Shown one piece after another: positions 47,232 to 64,000 of a stretch of 64,000 nt of DNA (the first letter of the stretch is position 1; each line of letters begins with the position of its first letter). Both the position numbers and the translations under genes were made by a program. Where the stretch lies: contig LR990045.1 in assembly GCA_905147135.1 (NCBI GenBank), positions 15,352,173 to 15,416,172 on the forward strand. The letters run 5' to 3'. Source of the DNA: Blastobasis lacticolella. Its lineage: Eukaryota > Arthropoda > Insecta > Lepidoptera > Blastobasidae. The notes beneath the pieces are model-generated. The model was given only the letters and a program-made list of their open reading frames with translations, did not search any database and was not told the DNA's origin.

Positions 47232-50200
47232 TCACCGTCGCGGTCGCCGTTGTTGTCGGGGCAGTACTTGATGGTGTGCGCGCGGTCGCCGGTGGCGCCG
47301 CAGCGCGGGCAACGGAACGCGCGCAGCACGGGGCACAGCACGCGGCCGCGCCAGTCCTTCAGTGCGTGGGACGAATAACACTCTTCGTTCTCGCCATTAT
47401 TCTTGCAAAATGCGCATTCCTGCCAATTGAATTGGGTCCTGCTTTTCAATCTCAGCTACTACATTGTACATACAAGGACAGTAGAACATAGTTACAGTAA
47501 GACAATAGTACAAAGGTGGTCTTATCGCTAAAAGCGATCTCTTCCAGACAATTATTACGGACATCGTAGAAGGTTCTTAGGTAAAACAGCATGTACAGAA
47601 GTCAATTTAAGCACTATCTACATTAAATGACGAAAAAGGTTTCTAATGCAAATTATGAAAAGAAAAAAAAACAAATATTGCTGTTCCATATTTCATGAAC
47701 ACAGGCGATGAACTTCAGGTATTCGTTGTTAGCCTTGCAGGTCCGGCCGCCCGGTACTGTTCGTTTGTACTCACACCCTCGCTCCCCAACAGTTACACCG
47801 AGAGCGCTGACCGTTCGGTTTGGCTCAAGACCGGGCGATCGGATGTGTACGAATCTCCATGGGCGGCGCAGCGGTGATCAGTAACCATAAAATGAACAGC
47901 TTTCTCGTTTGCTTCCCTCTCAATGATCGAAACGTCTGGATAGAAAAATTAATTAGACCGCGATTAATCTGTTAAAGTTAAACATTTTATTTGAAAGTAA
48001 ATGTGTTTTTCTCTCACATTAGGCAGAGCCCGTCGCATGCGCTTGTCGCTCCGTACGTTGGCCACCTCCTGCAGGAACTCGTACAGCAGCCCGGGCCGGA
48101 TGGCGCGCAGCACTTGCAGCTGCTCGCGGTTCAGCATCGACACGAAGTTGTTGGCGGATGTCAGGCCTAGCGACAGAGCATTGGGAGATTATTATACACG
48201 ATAGTCGTTTGATTCTGGTGTAGAGGAACGAGTAGGATATCGGACCCTGGCAGAAGCCGGGATGGGCGTTTAGGATGATGTTGATGATGATGATGAGTCG
48301 TTTGCTTCTGGCAAGTCGTCACCTATTCCCATGCTGCACAAATAAATATTCTTCTATTAATCATCTATCACATTGACAATCACGTAGCTCCCACATTTGA
48401 TATATTATATTATTATAGAACTAGAGATGAGGCGACTGGACTATAAGCTACATTACTGCTAAATTTCATCAAAATCCGTTCAGTAATTTTTGTGTGAAGG
48501 AGTAACAAACATTCGGATAATATAATATTAGTAGGATAGTAGGATGAACAGAAATTCTACTAACTCTTGACGAGGAAGTCGAATGTGTCGAGCATGTCTC
48601 CGTTGCGGGACAGCCCGCCCACCGATCCGTCCTCGAACAGACTCGCCGGGAGCGATGCTGTGTCTGTCCTGCTACTTCCTGTAATAAAGTCCTAAGATGT
48701 TAACCTGCTCGTAATCAGTCCCCGTAAAAAAAAAAATAGTCCCCATAATAATTAAAAGTAAACTAGGCTATTACCTACTAGTAACTAAGTAAAATTTTAG
48801 ATTTCTTGACTTACTACTACGTATTGAACTCCACGACAGATGAATTAGATGAATTTCAGTTGCAAGCGATTTTGTTTTGAACTTAATGAGTTTCAAACAT
48901 GAAAAGAACGAAATGTTTGTGGAACTTTCCAATATTGGCGTTTCTTAATTGGCGAACAAAATCTTAACCACCCGAAAACGAATCCAAAACCATTTTACTT
49001 TTTAAAGACAACATTGTAATCACAATTTATTTATCAAAAAATTACCTAAAAATTGATTCTCATCGATGTTATTCAATTCTGAGCCGTTCATTCTGTAGCT
49101 CATCGGATCCGTGTCAATCGATGTCGGCGCTGAAACAAACAATCATACTAATACTACATGCAACATACAAATACCACCAATAGACAAAGTAAGGGGGAAT
49201 CTATTTTGGGCGGCCCGAGAACAAATCTGCACAAAATTAAGAACTTTATCCCGCTGACTGATCGAACCACATATATAGGTAGATTTCGCGCTCCATTGAC
49301 CCTGTCTACAAGCCAGTTCTTTTGCGTTTATACGAGTGTCTACCTACATTCCTACGGAAATGCCTCTGGGTTTTAATGCACAATAAACACGGAGATGTGC
49401 CAGCCCTATGTCCATGTTTCCTCTCCTCATAATCGAGTCAGTGGACTGTAGGTAATTTATTGAGGGCATAAAAAGGCATAAATATTTAAATAATCCATTA
49501 AGAAATAAATGGTAACGGATGGGGAATGATATTTCGGGTTGTCACGCTTCACTAAATAATAGGGGGACATAGGTACCCCTAGGGAATGCAATACCGGGAT
49601 ACCGGAATCCCGATATACCGGGATCGGCATACATTTTGCGGGACTAATCCCGGTCGAAATTTTAGCGGGATCCTGCTGGACTGCCGGGATTACAGAGAAA
49701 CATGGTTTATACGTGATACTGTGCGCGGGGTGGCTAGTGGGCCGTGGTCTGGCTGGCAGGGCGCTGGCTAAGCGATGCGATGAACACTAAGCGATGAGAT
49801 GCTACACTTGCGAACTTAACTATCGAACCACCCCTTATTTTTCCCTATAAGTTCACACATTTCTGTCATTACAAATCAGAGTATATGGAAAAATTGGAAG
49901 TGGTTTGATAGTTACACTTGCAACTTAAAAATTTATTTCCAAAATAATGTTTAATTTGCTTACGATGTTGTTTGTGGTGTGTACCAACATGTTGATGTTG
50001 ACCAGAGTATGTCAATTTATCTCTTAATCTTTATGTCTAAAAATACTAAACAATCATTTTAAATGTACCAAAAACCTTGTGTAATTTGGGTTAAAATTAA
50101 AACCATGGAAACGAAGCCTATAAAGTCTTTATTACGATTGATTTCTGGTGTCTAAGTCCACCCCTGCGGGTTCCCGCAAATACCTGGATCCAGCGGGACT

Positions 50201-52762
50201 AAAATGGTTCAGTCCCGCAAATACCAGGGTTTAAATTATCTTGCGGGATTGCATTCCCTAGGTACCACCATTAGGTAGGAACAAGTCCCCATATGTTGTA
50301 CGAATACAATATTAAACTCGCGATAGGATTGTCAATCTTAAGGTGGCTAACATAATAAATACACTACTTTATCTAAGCTAATCACAATTATCATTCAACA
50401 TCTACTGCTCTGCATTTTGTGCCACTTTCCATCAGGTGTCTGTCGTTATAACTAGGACTGTATGGATTCGTGAAGTATTTGTCCACGAAATAAAAAATAC
50501 AGCGGTTGATATTCAGCGTTCTACGACTCGACCGAGTGGGAAATACGTGCGTGTTAAAGCTGCCGGTATCAGGAAAAACAATGGGTTGACATCGTTAAGT
50601 AGGATGCGAAAACAAATGGCTTACGACGCGAAGATGCCGAAGACCGGACAAAGTGGAGAAGAAAGAGCAGGAAAGAGGATCTGACAGAATCAGGAATTGA
50701 CCTCAGGGATGATAATAGTACTCAGTATTATAGAGGATCTTCAACCGTCCACCTAAGCGTGAACGTTACTGCAAAGAATAGTTAATCATCATCATCATCA
50801 TACCAGCCAAAACACGCTTACTGTTGGGCATAGGTCTCCCCAAAGATGTCTACAAACTCCGGTCCTGTGCCTTCCGCATCCAGCTGGTACCTACCTGCGA
50901 TCTTTACCAGGTCATCGGTCCACTTTGGCCTGCCTACCCAAGCTACGTCTTCCGGTACGTGGTCACCACTCTGAGAGATTACTGCCCCATCGATATCGGA
51001 ATTGTTAATAGTGGTGATTTTATTACCGATGTCAGCGTGCAGGGTCTCCTGGTACAGCCGATGCAGGTCCCCCGAGCGGCCCGCCAGCGTCCCCGCCAGC
51101 GTCGCGAACGCGCCTTCTGCGCCGACCATACCTCGCGAGTCCTTGGGGCGAGGTTCAGATTAATCACGGATGTAGTTCAGATTAAATACAACTTACGTCT
51201 CTCTATGGGCCAGGGATCGGCCTTTAACTCTTTGTTCGTAACTTGGGACCTTGTAACGCAGTCCGAACATGGATGACAATGTGTTTGTACATTTCCGTTG
51301 TCCTAATCATTGATGGTTGTCTTGATTTGCAATAAATTGTGGAAAAAAATACCGTCACGGAACCCTAATCTGTTCAACCGGTCTCCGGGTCCCCAGCAGA
51401 AGACCTTTGTCAACCTCGCTTCGCCGGCGTCATTAGACGCACATCTAACGAGATGTGAGCTCGTTGCGGTGCTGAAGTATGACTGGGCTCAAAGTACGAA
51501 GCAGTCGCCCATCCAGTTCCCGGACGTTGCGAGCATTGCTTAACCTTTCGTTATCGGTCTCGCAACCACGCTGCCACTAGAACAGTGACCGCTGTAATTG
51601 CACTAATTTTGAAGCACGGTGAAATAAAAGAGCTCAAAATAAAAATAAGGGCTAGGCTGGACTGTTGCGGGCTTTTGATGACAGTACATACGCGTAGGTA
51701 GTTCTTGCACACCAGACAAGCGGTTTCCTAAAACGAACGTTTAATAAAGAGGAATACATCAAATCAATACTACGATTATTAAAATTATCTATTTCGATTA
51801 TTAAAAATTATCAATATTTATATGTTTCTTCAATATCGTCATCATGCAGACGTTACGGTGAGGGAAATCATCGTGATGGAACCTGCACATTCAGGTGACT
51901 GAATGTTTAACCACGATTCAATCTAGTCAGGTTTCCCTGTTAACAGGGTCACAAAGGTCATATGGCAGTCGTTCCACTGTAAATACCTTTTAAGCCAAAT
52001 CCTGGATCACGGTCAAGGCGGACCCCGGACTGTCGTGCTCGAGAGCACAACCGGGATATTGACGCCAAGATAGATTATTAGTCGCAGACGTTTACTGCTC
52101 GACATAGGGCTCTAGGCACGCCCTTCACATCCAACGACTTGTGTTGTATCTCTCCCTTTGCATACGTCGACCCCCTACGACCTTTACAAGGGCATCCTCC
52201 CATGAATGTAAAAATATTGTCTTTTCATACAAAAGAGTTCAACGAGACCAGCTCACGTTGATGTCTAATGCATGAAAAACCGACCATGCCGTGTCATGGT
52301 CATAGCGCTATTTGGTTTTATGTTCTCACAAAGCAAAGTAAAGAAGTATGTAGTTCTATTTCCTTTTCTATTCTTTATTTCTTTCTACGCTCCCATCCAT
52401 ATAATCAAGTAGATTGCCTGTTTTTTAATATGACATCGTCATGAAATGTGCCAATATATTTTTTCCACATTCGCCCCTAATGTCCCGTAACTACCTACAT
52501 TAGTATAATTCATATTCAACAAATATTATACCATGTTAGCACAATTGTATTAGGTTTTTATTTATTTATAGTGCCAAAAATACCACGTAATAATTATGAA
52601 CTCTGTTAAAATTGCGAATTATTATAAAATATCATTGATATCCGGGATAAATTACGTAACTAAGTCTAAACAATAACTTACCGCGATTGTTGTAGCTGGA
52701 CTATCGACGGGGTTTGCGAATATTTGTTTCTGGTCTTCAATTGTGTAATTCATTAGATCCAT
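45363..52762 (-). CDS. nanos: Nanos: germline translational repressor
   Basis: Seven coding exons, minus strand: 52682-52762, 51027-51141, 49046-49129, 48565-48678, 48018-48166, 47236-47455, 45363-45517; 305 codons, all phases fit. Start [13 protein letters not shown]. Exon 6 encodes the zf-nanos domain with exact spacing C195-x2-C198-x12-H211-x10-C222 and C230-x2-C233-x7-H241-x4-C246 (words [46 protein letters not shown]). Exon 5 has an Leu-rich helix ([20 protein letters not shown]). The last exon is Ser/Pro-rich and ends SLWSSLGIN. Nanos binds Pumilio on target mRNAs and recruits deadenylases in germ cells. The 3' end of exon 6 is tandemly multiplied in intron 6. Lepidoptera have several nanos paralogues; which one this is I cannot say. 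Confidence 0.93.
45535..45785 (+). mobile_element. CR1/L2-like LINE 3' end inside nanos intron 6
   Basis: Translates as LWNELPERF...[13 protein letters not shown] then the tail GATGCCCCTGGTATTGCAAA, CGTCCATAGGCTG, GTAAGCTTGTTTGTGGCATA and A-run. Antisense to nanos. Its 5' edge is only about 20-30 bp from the acceptor of the last nanos exon. Confidence 0.8.
46101..47325 (-). repeat. tandem array of nanos zinc-finger-2 exon fragment + 5' splice site + (CA)n
   Basis: Each unit of about 110-126 bp holds, on the minus strand, the last 85 or so bases of exon 6 ([20 protein letters not shown] ... NNGDRD), the donor GTGAGA and a (CA)n tract of varying length. There are ten full copies, counting the exon itself (47236-47320), and one terminal copy at about 46106-46150 that has lost the segment between two GGCGACCGCG repeats and has donor GTAAGA. 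The exon copy differs from the others by one silent base (CGT against CGC for Arg48 of the domain). Two copies (near 46441 and 46796) read RAYTIK, changing the zinc-ligand His to Tyr. No AG acceptor separates units, so normal splicing from the first donor skips the array. Confidence 0.95.
48425..48545. mobile_element. Helitron/MITE-like fragment in nanos intron 4
   Basis: GCTAAATTTCATCAAAATCC, GTTCAGTAATTTTTGTGTGA and AGGAGTAACAAACATTCGGA, ending ATAATATTAGTAGGATAG: a dispersed repeat type common in Lepidoptera. It stops about 20 bp from the exon 4 donor. Confidence 0.5.
49580..50260. mobile_element. hAT-like non-autonomous element
   Basis: 681 bp. Ends TAGGGAATGCAATACCGGGA and GCGGGATTGCATTCCCTA are inverted repeats; the flanks GGTACCCC (49572-49579) and GGTACCAC (50261-50268) look like an 8-bp target duplication with one change. 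No transposase frame. It lies in nanos intron 2. Confidence 0.8.
50790..50990 (-). mobile_element. RTE-like LINE 3' end
   Basis: CATCATCATCATACCAGCCA, TTACTGTTGGGCATAGGTCT, CCTTCCGCATCCAGCTGGTA, TTTACCAGGTCATCGGTCCA and TACGTCTTCCGGTACGTGGT. nanos intron 2, ending some 40 bp from exon 2. Confidence 0.82.
51845..52080 (+). mobile_element. SINE fragment
   Basis: ACGGTGAGGGAAATCATCGT, GCACATTCAGGTGACTGAAT, AGTCAGGTTTCCCTGTTAAC, GGCGGACCCCGGACTGTCGT and ATTGACGCCAAGATAGATTA. nanos intron 1. Confidence 0.82.
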
Positions 52763-53422
52763 GTTCGCGAATTACCTTCTTATTTAATGGTTAACAGTCA
52801 CTGACGTTTCACTTTCGCCGTCCCGAGTTTAAAAGAGCCCTTGTGTCGAGCGACCGCAATATATAGGTAGTTAGCAACACATACAATAGCATAACTATAC
52901 CTGCAATCGTACTCGGCAACAAGCCACAACGCTGCGGGGCAATTGTAAAACTACCCTCAAAATTAGAATAGATAAACGAACGTAAGTATACGGTTTCAAA
53001 CAAAATATTAACAATTTCATCTCTATTTATTCTGCACCGCTTTGGAGTGCGTATGTAACACAATTGATGACAGTTAATAACAGTGGGCATTGTTGCTTTT
53101 CGTGTTAAGAAATAATGTACATACCTACCCACAATTCTTAACGTAAATTATCGGCAAGACGTAGGACGTAGAGTTGAGCTTGAAGCACATGTACCTAATA
53201 ATAACTAGTTATGTATAAGCCTATCTTACTTTTGTTTAGGTAGGTATCTATTTCTATGCTTCGACATTTAGCTCAACGTAGGGGATGTTTCTGTGAGGAT
53301 TTATTTTATTTTATAAAAATAATAATAAAGTAATGACTTCTGTATTAAATCAATATAATAAACACACTTTTAGTCATCCACATATATATTATTAATGCAT
53401 TTAGCAAAATCAAACACTTTCT

Positions 53423-53590
53423 TAAATATAAAATCTGTCCAACCTGACTGGTCTTATTTCGTTAAGGAAATTTTGTATTAAAATGGATAATGTGCAGCAG
53501 TAATCGTTGAAATTCACATTCGATGTGTTTCTTGTATAATTCAAGACATCTTTACACAATATACGTAGCATGATTGATATGGCATGTCGT
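53423..53590. repeat. dispersed repeat shared with 59938-60105
   Basis: AAATCTGTCCAACCTGACTG, AAATGGATAATGTGCAGCAG, GAAATTCACATTCGATGTGT and TATACGTAGCATGATTGATA align in order with the copy at 59.94 kb (about 165 bp, clearly diverged). Confidence 0.75.
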
Positions 53591-54354
53591 GATTTTGGGC
53601 ATTGTTTGTTCACCAAATAAGACAAATCAGTTTAAACAGAACATAGATTAGTTATAATTAATATTGTTGCATTTTCAAATCGACTTAATATCCCAGTTCG
53701 TAGTTTCATTTATATATTATGTTACCGGAAATGTGTGAAACCTAAAAATTTTCTATTCTTCTAATTTTCTTAGGAAATGTATACAATGGCAAAATGTAAA
53801 AGTATATAAAAATATGTAAAAAGATTTGTCGAAGGTTCATACTTTCTAGGAAATGTATGTATTTCCTAGGCATTGTACACAATTCCTAAATGGTAGCGGA
53901 AAATGTATGTTTTGAGGTTATGTTGACAATTCAAGTGACAGTGTCACAGTGACACAGGAAAATTCCAGTGCTCCCTAAAAAATACTTCGAGTCGTGGCGC
54001 GCAAAACCGCGCGCGACAGTTTTTAAAATGCCACTCCGAAACATTTTACATTTGGTACTGGTTCCGGCTCGTGCGCTTCGTAGTGGTTCGTAACAACTAG
54101 CTTGGGACGGGCCCTTCGCTTCTCGCAACCTAACCCTCAGTGACGGAACGACGTTTTTGATGTAATCGGTTTTTTGGCAATGTGATTAATAGGGCATAAT
54201 TCATAACTATGAATAATGTCTAATATGAACAGACAATGTGATAAAACTATTGAAATAATTAAATTGCGGCTCATTATGAATAATGCACGTCACGTATTGG
54301 GCAAAGACGTTATCGGAATTGAATTTTTTTGTCAAAAACTATCACCGTAAATGC

Positions 54355-54485
54355 ATCGGTTAGTATTCAACTAATGTACATAGCTCAGAAAACAGTCATT
54401 GGTACATAGCCGGAGCGGGATTCGAACCCGGGAACTCTGGCTTACGAGTCGGATAGTCCAACCGCTCGGCCACCGACGCTCCGAT
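54355..54485 (-). mobile_element. SINE head fragment
   Basis: ATGCATCGGTTAGTATTCAA, GGAGCGGGATTCGAACCCGG, CTGGCTTACGAGTCGGATAG and CGGCCACCGACGCTCC: reverse complement of the tRNA-like head and the next 50 bp of the SINE. Confidence 0.82.
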
Positions 54486-54726
54486 TTGACTTGTCATTAT
54501 TCATATTGCACGGGCATTATGAATAATACCCGGATTAATCACTTGTCCATAACAACATTTTATAGGAGTTCTATATAATGACGGATTACATACATTTACG
54601 GTGATATACATATACATATACATATAATAAGTATGTTCCTAAAGTAGGTACAGACAAATTTAACATTAACTTTTGCTTGTTCAAAATACTCGTAGTTGGT
54701 CGTAGTGTAAAAATAAAGGTAAAGAT

Positions 54727-54732
54727 TTTATT
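54727..54732 (-). terminator. poly-A signal of small secreted-protein gene
   Basis: AATAAA on the minus strand about 40 bases after the stop codon at 54773-54775. Confidence 0.55.
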
Positions 54733-54772
54733 TTTAATTTTATGTTGTAAAGGTTAATTAAGCAGGTACTCC

Positions 54773-61748
<6,976 letters not shown>

Positions 61749-61835
61749 CGTGGTTGGCCCTCTCACGAGACTGAAGAGACCTTCCCCACACAGCAGCGGC
61801 ATTGGATTGGCGCCCCTTATCTATCCATCGAGCCC

Positions 61836-61841
61836 TTTATA
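61836..61841 (-). promoter_or_regulatory. TATA-like box of secreted-protein gene
   Basis: TATAAA (in GGTATAAAGGGCTC) on the minus strand, about 90 bp before the ATG at 61748, which would place the transcript start near 61810 and give a 60-base leader. TATA boxes of this kind are usual for highly expressed insect secreted-protein genes. Confidence 0.55.
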
Positions 61842-62284
61842 CCTGGTCCTAATTTGGAGGAGGCGTTATCTCCTCCTTATGTCTACTTACTATTTATTAG
61901 AGGAATACAGTCGTATGCCTGCGGATGCCTTACGGCGTGAGAAGGGAGATAGATATTTTATGCTTAGTTTAAAGAGTTTGGATTTGAAGACTTCGATGAT
62001 TTTAATGTTAATAGAAACAATGCTTATTGTGATGTAGTTTGTAGATGTACCTAGTACTCTAAGCACGTGCTAATGTTATCGAAAATGAGATAATAGAACG
62101 ACGATGAATGCAGATAAGGGCCCATTATTATTTTTTAAATTAGCTGCAGATAGACTGTGTCCTCGATTTGGTTCACTTACGATTAAAGAAATTTATTTTC
62201 CAAAAAAGAAATACAATTTCGCTTACATTAATATAGATTTAACTTATATAGTAATTACCTTGAATAAGCGAATTACCTTTGTTT

Positions 62285-62512
62285 TAAAACTTTACTTATG
62301 TAATGCTTGCATTGTTGTGTTTTGGTTTGAAGGATAAGGTAGCCAGCGCAATTACAGTCAGGCATTTCATCTCAGTCCCCACAGTGACAACGCGGTTCTG
62401 CATTACTGTTGCCTACAACATAAATGCATGAATAGGAGATTTATGGGCGACTGTTACCGCTACCCTCAGGTGGGCTGTCTGCTCGTGTGTCACTGCGTGG
62501 TAAATAAAAATC
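62285..62512 (+). mobile_element. LINE/SINE 3' tail
   Basis: GGTTTGAAGGATAAGGTAGC, CAGGCATTTCATCTCAGTCC, GGGCGACTGTTACCGCTACC and CTCAGGTGGGCTGTCTGCTC with a TAAATAAAAA end; partner of 28561-28893. Confidence 0.75.
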
Positions 62513-63419
62513 TACGTTTTACTTTATGTATAAAGAAAGCTAGGTTATTTGTTGACTGTTTAACCTTAGTAAAATATCCATTAGGCCAAACTTACACAAG
62601 CCGTAGAAATATAGAAATAATCGAATCAAAAACGCAGTCTCAGAAACGTGTGCCTAGGTATAGTCAAAAGTAAAAAAGTCAGAGAAGGACTGTCCGCTAG
62701 GTCACTATATTAACTTGATGACTGTACCAAATTGTTTGACGGAAATGCATCATTGACTTCAAATCATGTTTTGAAAATGACACGACACTTTGTTTGAATA
62801 TTCCCTAATTTAATAACACTCAGCCCTAAAGTACTCCCATTATCTAGTTGCTCGCGCCCAGGAGGCACCGCCTTCTTAAAATCTGTTTATTTATAGGCCA
62901 GTTTTTAAGCTAGTTTAGTAGCTGAGCTCTACGACTCTTTCCGCGAAACATATACAAGGCAAGCTTTTACGCAGATAACGGATAAACCAAGGTTCACGTG
63001 GCTGTCTATTAATTTATATACTTATTACCTAAGGAGGAAAACATTTGTTTGTCTGAACTTCGTTTTAAATAATAAATCTCACACTATTTAATTTTACGTG
63101 TAAAGCGGAAAGCGTTCCACTATTGATGGTCAGAACAATGAACTAAATCGTATAATTTCTTTGGTTGACCTAAAAAAGAACGGCTTGTGTTATATCAGTT
63201 CTTTATATTTCTTTGAAAAAGTATGTAGCTCGTGCACTGCTCGTGTCTATAGTAAACAAACAAATTAGATCGTTTACTGAGACGTCTACTAATACACCAA
63301 GATTAGGTCGCCCTCTGTATCGCCTATATCAAATATTTGCTTGTACTAACACAAATTAATTACTATCTATGTGTTGCTAAGGAGGGAGTAAAATTAGTTA
63401 CAAATATGTTTATAGCACT

Positions 63420-63660
63420 ACATTACCCCTTACACTCGTGGGTGTTGTACAAGACGACTAATGCTTTCGAGGCAAAAGATCTAAAGTCTCCGTAGACAGG
63501 AAAATGGGCAGCAGCGTTTTCCTATGTTATATTTGCAATACTGCGATCTCGAACCAGCCTGCCGCGTGGAGATTATTGCAATAACCTCCCCTTTCTTGGG
63601 AGAGGCCCTAAGTCCTGCAGTGGACTGTTACGGGCTGTAATGATGACGATGATGATGACT
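63420..63660 (+). repeat. dispersed repeat with (ATG)n tail
   Basis: Near full copy: CTTACACTCGTGGGTGTTGT, CGAGGCAAAAGATCTAAAGT, AAAATGGGCAGCAGCGTTTT, CTTGGGAGAGGCCCTAAGTC and a GATGACGATGATGATG end. Confidence 0.82.
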
Positions 63661-64000
63661 ACATTACCCATAGCATTGGACCATTTGCGCTGCGCTGCAC
63701 TGCGAAACGCGGCGCTGCGCACGCTAGTCTTTGTGTTTATTACTATTTCTAGACATTGATTTGAGCAGACTTTTAGAACAGAAAAAGCCGAGAGCTGCTT
63801 ATTTTGTTGTCTCCATTGGCCGTATCCGTAATCGTTGATGTCCGTATGCGGACCAAGTAGAGTTGTTTTTCAATCGCCCTGGCCGTAAAAAGGGCAGCGG
63901 AAGTACACTGGGAGATATAGATATAGAAATTGTTGCATACCTATAGAACGAGATGTGCTATAAATAGTTAAAGTACCGTACTTAGATAATAGAGCGTCGG

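Larger units (their letters stand above)
52763..54772. other. nanos upstream / secreted-protein gene downstream region
   Basis: Holds the nanos promoter side (no TATA box recognised) and the 3' end of the next gene. It contains a repeat shared with 59.9 kb (53423-53590) and a SINE head (54355-54485). Bases 53930-54160 form an unassigned GC-richer block (GACAGTGTCACAGTGACACA palindrome, then GTGGCGCGCAAAACCGCGCG). Confidence 0.5.
61842..64000. other. right-edge non-coding region
   Basis: Upstream of the secreted-protein gene. Contains two repeat copies (62.29-62.51 and 63.42-63.66 kb). Small open frames here (for example 61741-62037, 62104-62337) show no motif or splice support. Nothing else was recognised. 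Confidence 0.5.

Noticed and set aside
46520..47449. 309-codon minus-strand frame as a real multi-knuckle zinc-finger protein
   Set aside because: It begins in the true nanos exon but then runs through donor sites and CA tracts; normal splicing leaves at 47236. Kept only as a finding.
46051..47491. Long plus-strand reading frames rich in Val-Cys and Arg-Ser-Pro
   Set aside because: They are antisense shadows of the nanos array; the GT-repeat keeps all frames open.
51310..51543. 77-codon ORF in nanos intron 1
   Set aside because: Plus-strand frame without motifs, antisense to nanos; the real second exon is at 51027-51141 and nothing links the two.

Overview
This is nuclear DNA of an insect, most probably a moth or butterfly. 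The genes are split by many short-to-medium introns with GT..AG ends and sit in AT-rich DNA. The window is packed with short interspersed repeats of kinds common in Lepidoptera: a tRNA-derived SINE, 3' tails of RTE-like, CR1/L2-like and Jockey-like LINEs, Helitron 3' ends, and hAT-like and other foldback elements. I recognised everything by reading; no database was searched.

Layout, left to right. (1) 2892-5031, minus: the 5' five coding exons of an SLC17-type (sialin / phosphate-cotransporter-like) transporter that runs off the left edge. (2) 7811-10601, minus: complete TMEM19 gene, 5 exons, 343 codons. (3) 11.56-13.84 kb: a dead Jockey-like LINE in the intergenic gap. (4) 14176-39956, plus: complete ACAP / Centaurin-beta (BAR-PH-ArfGAP-ankyrin) gene, 20 coding exons, 843 codons, all phases matching. 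(5) 45363-52762, minus: complete nanos gene, 7 coding exons, 305 codons, with a perfect double CCHC zinc-finger signature. (6) 54773-61748, minus: a three-exon gene for a small secreted six-cysteine protein (108 codons) with a TATA-like box. None of these genes appears as one open reading frame; each was assembled by matching splice sites and intron phases.

The most unusual structure is in nanos. The end of the zinc-finger exon, its 5' splice site and a CA-repeat are tandemly copied into about ten full units plus one internally deleted unit. ACAP carries two analogous arrays: tandem copies of the end of exon 9 with its 5' splice site (27.2-27.8 kb), and a 14-copy 31-bp repeat whose unit holds a fused acceptor/donor-like TTTTAG|GTAAAA (17.55-17.99 kb). 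Several exon acceptors in ACAP and the last nanos acceptor lie within about 15-40 bp of retroelement or Helitron ends. The nanos 3' UTR contains a tandem duplication that includes the stop codon, and a Pumilio-type UGUAGAUA site.

The genes do not form a pathway. ACAP acts in Arf6/endosomal membrane traffic, nanos in germline translational repression, TMEM19 and SLC17 are membrane proteins, and the last is secreted.
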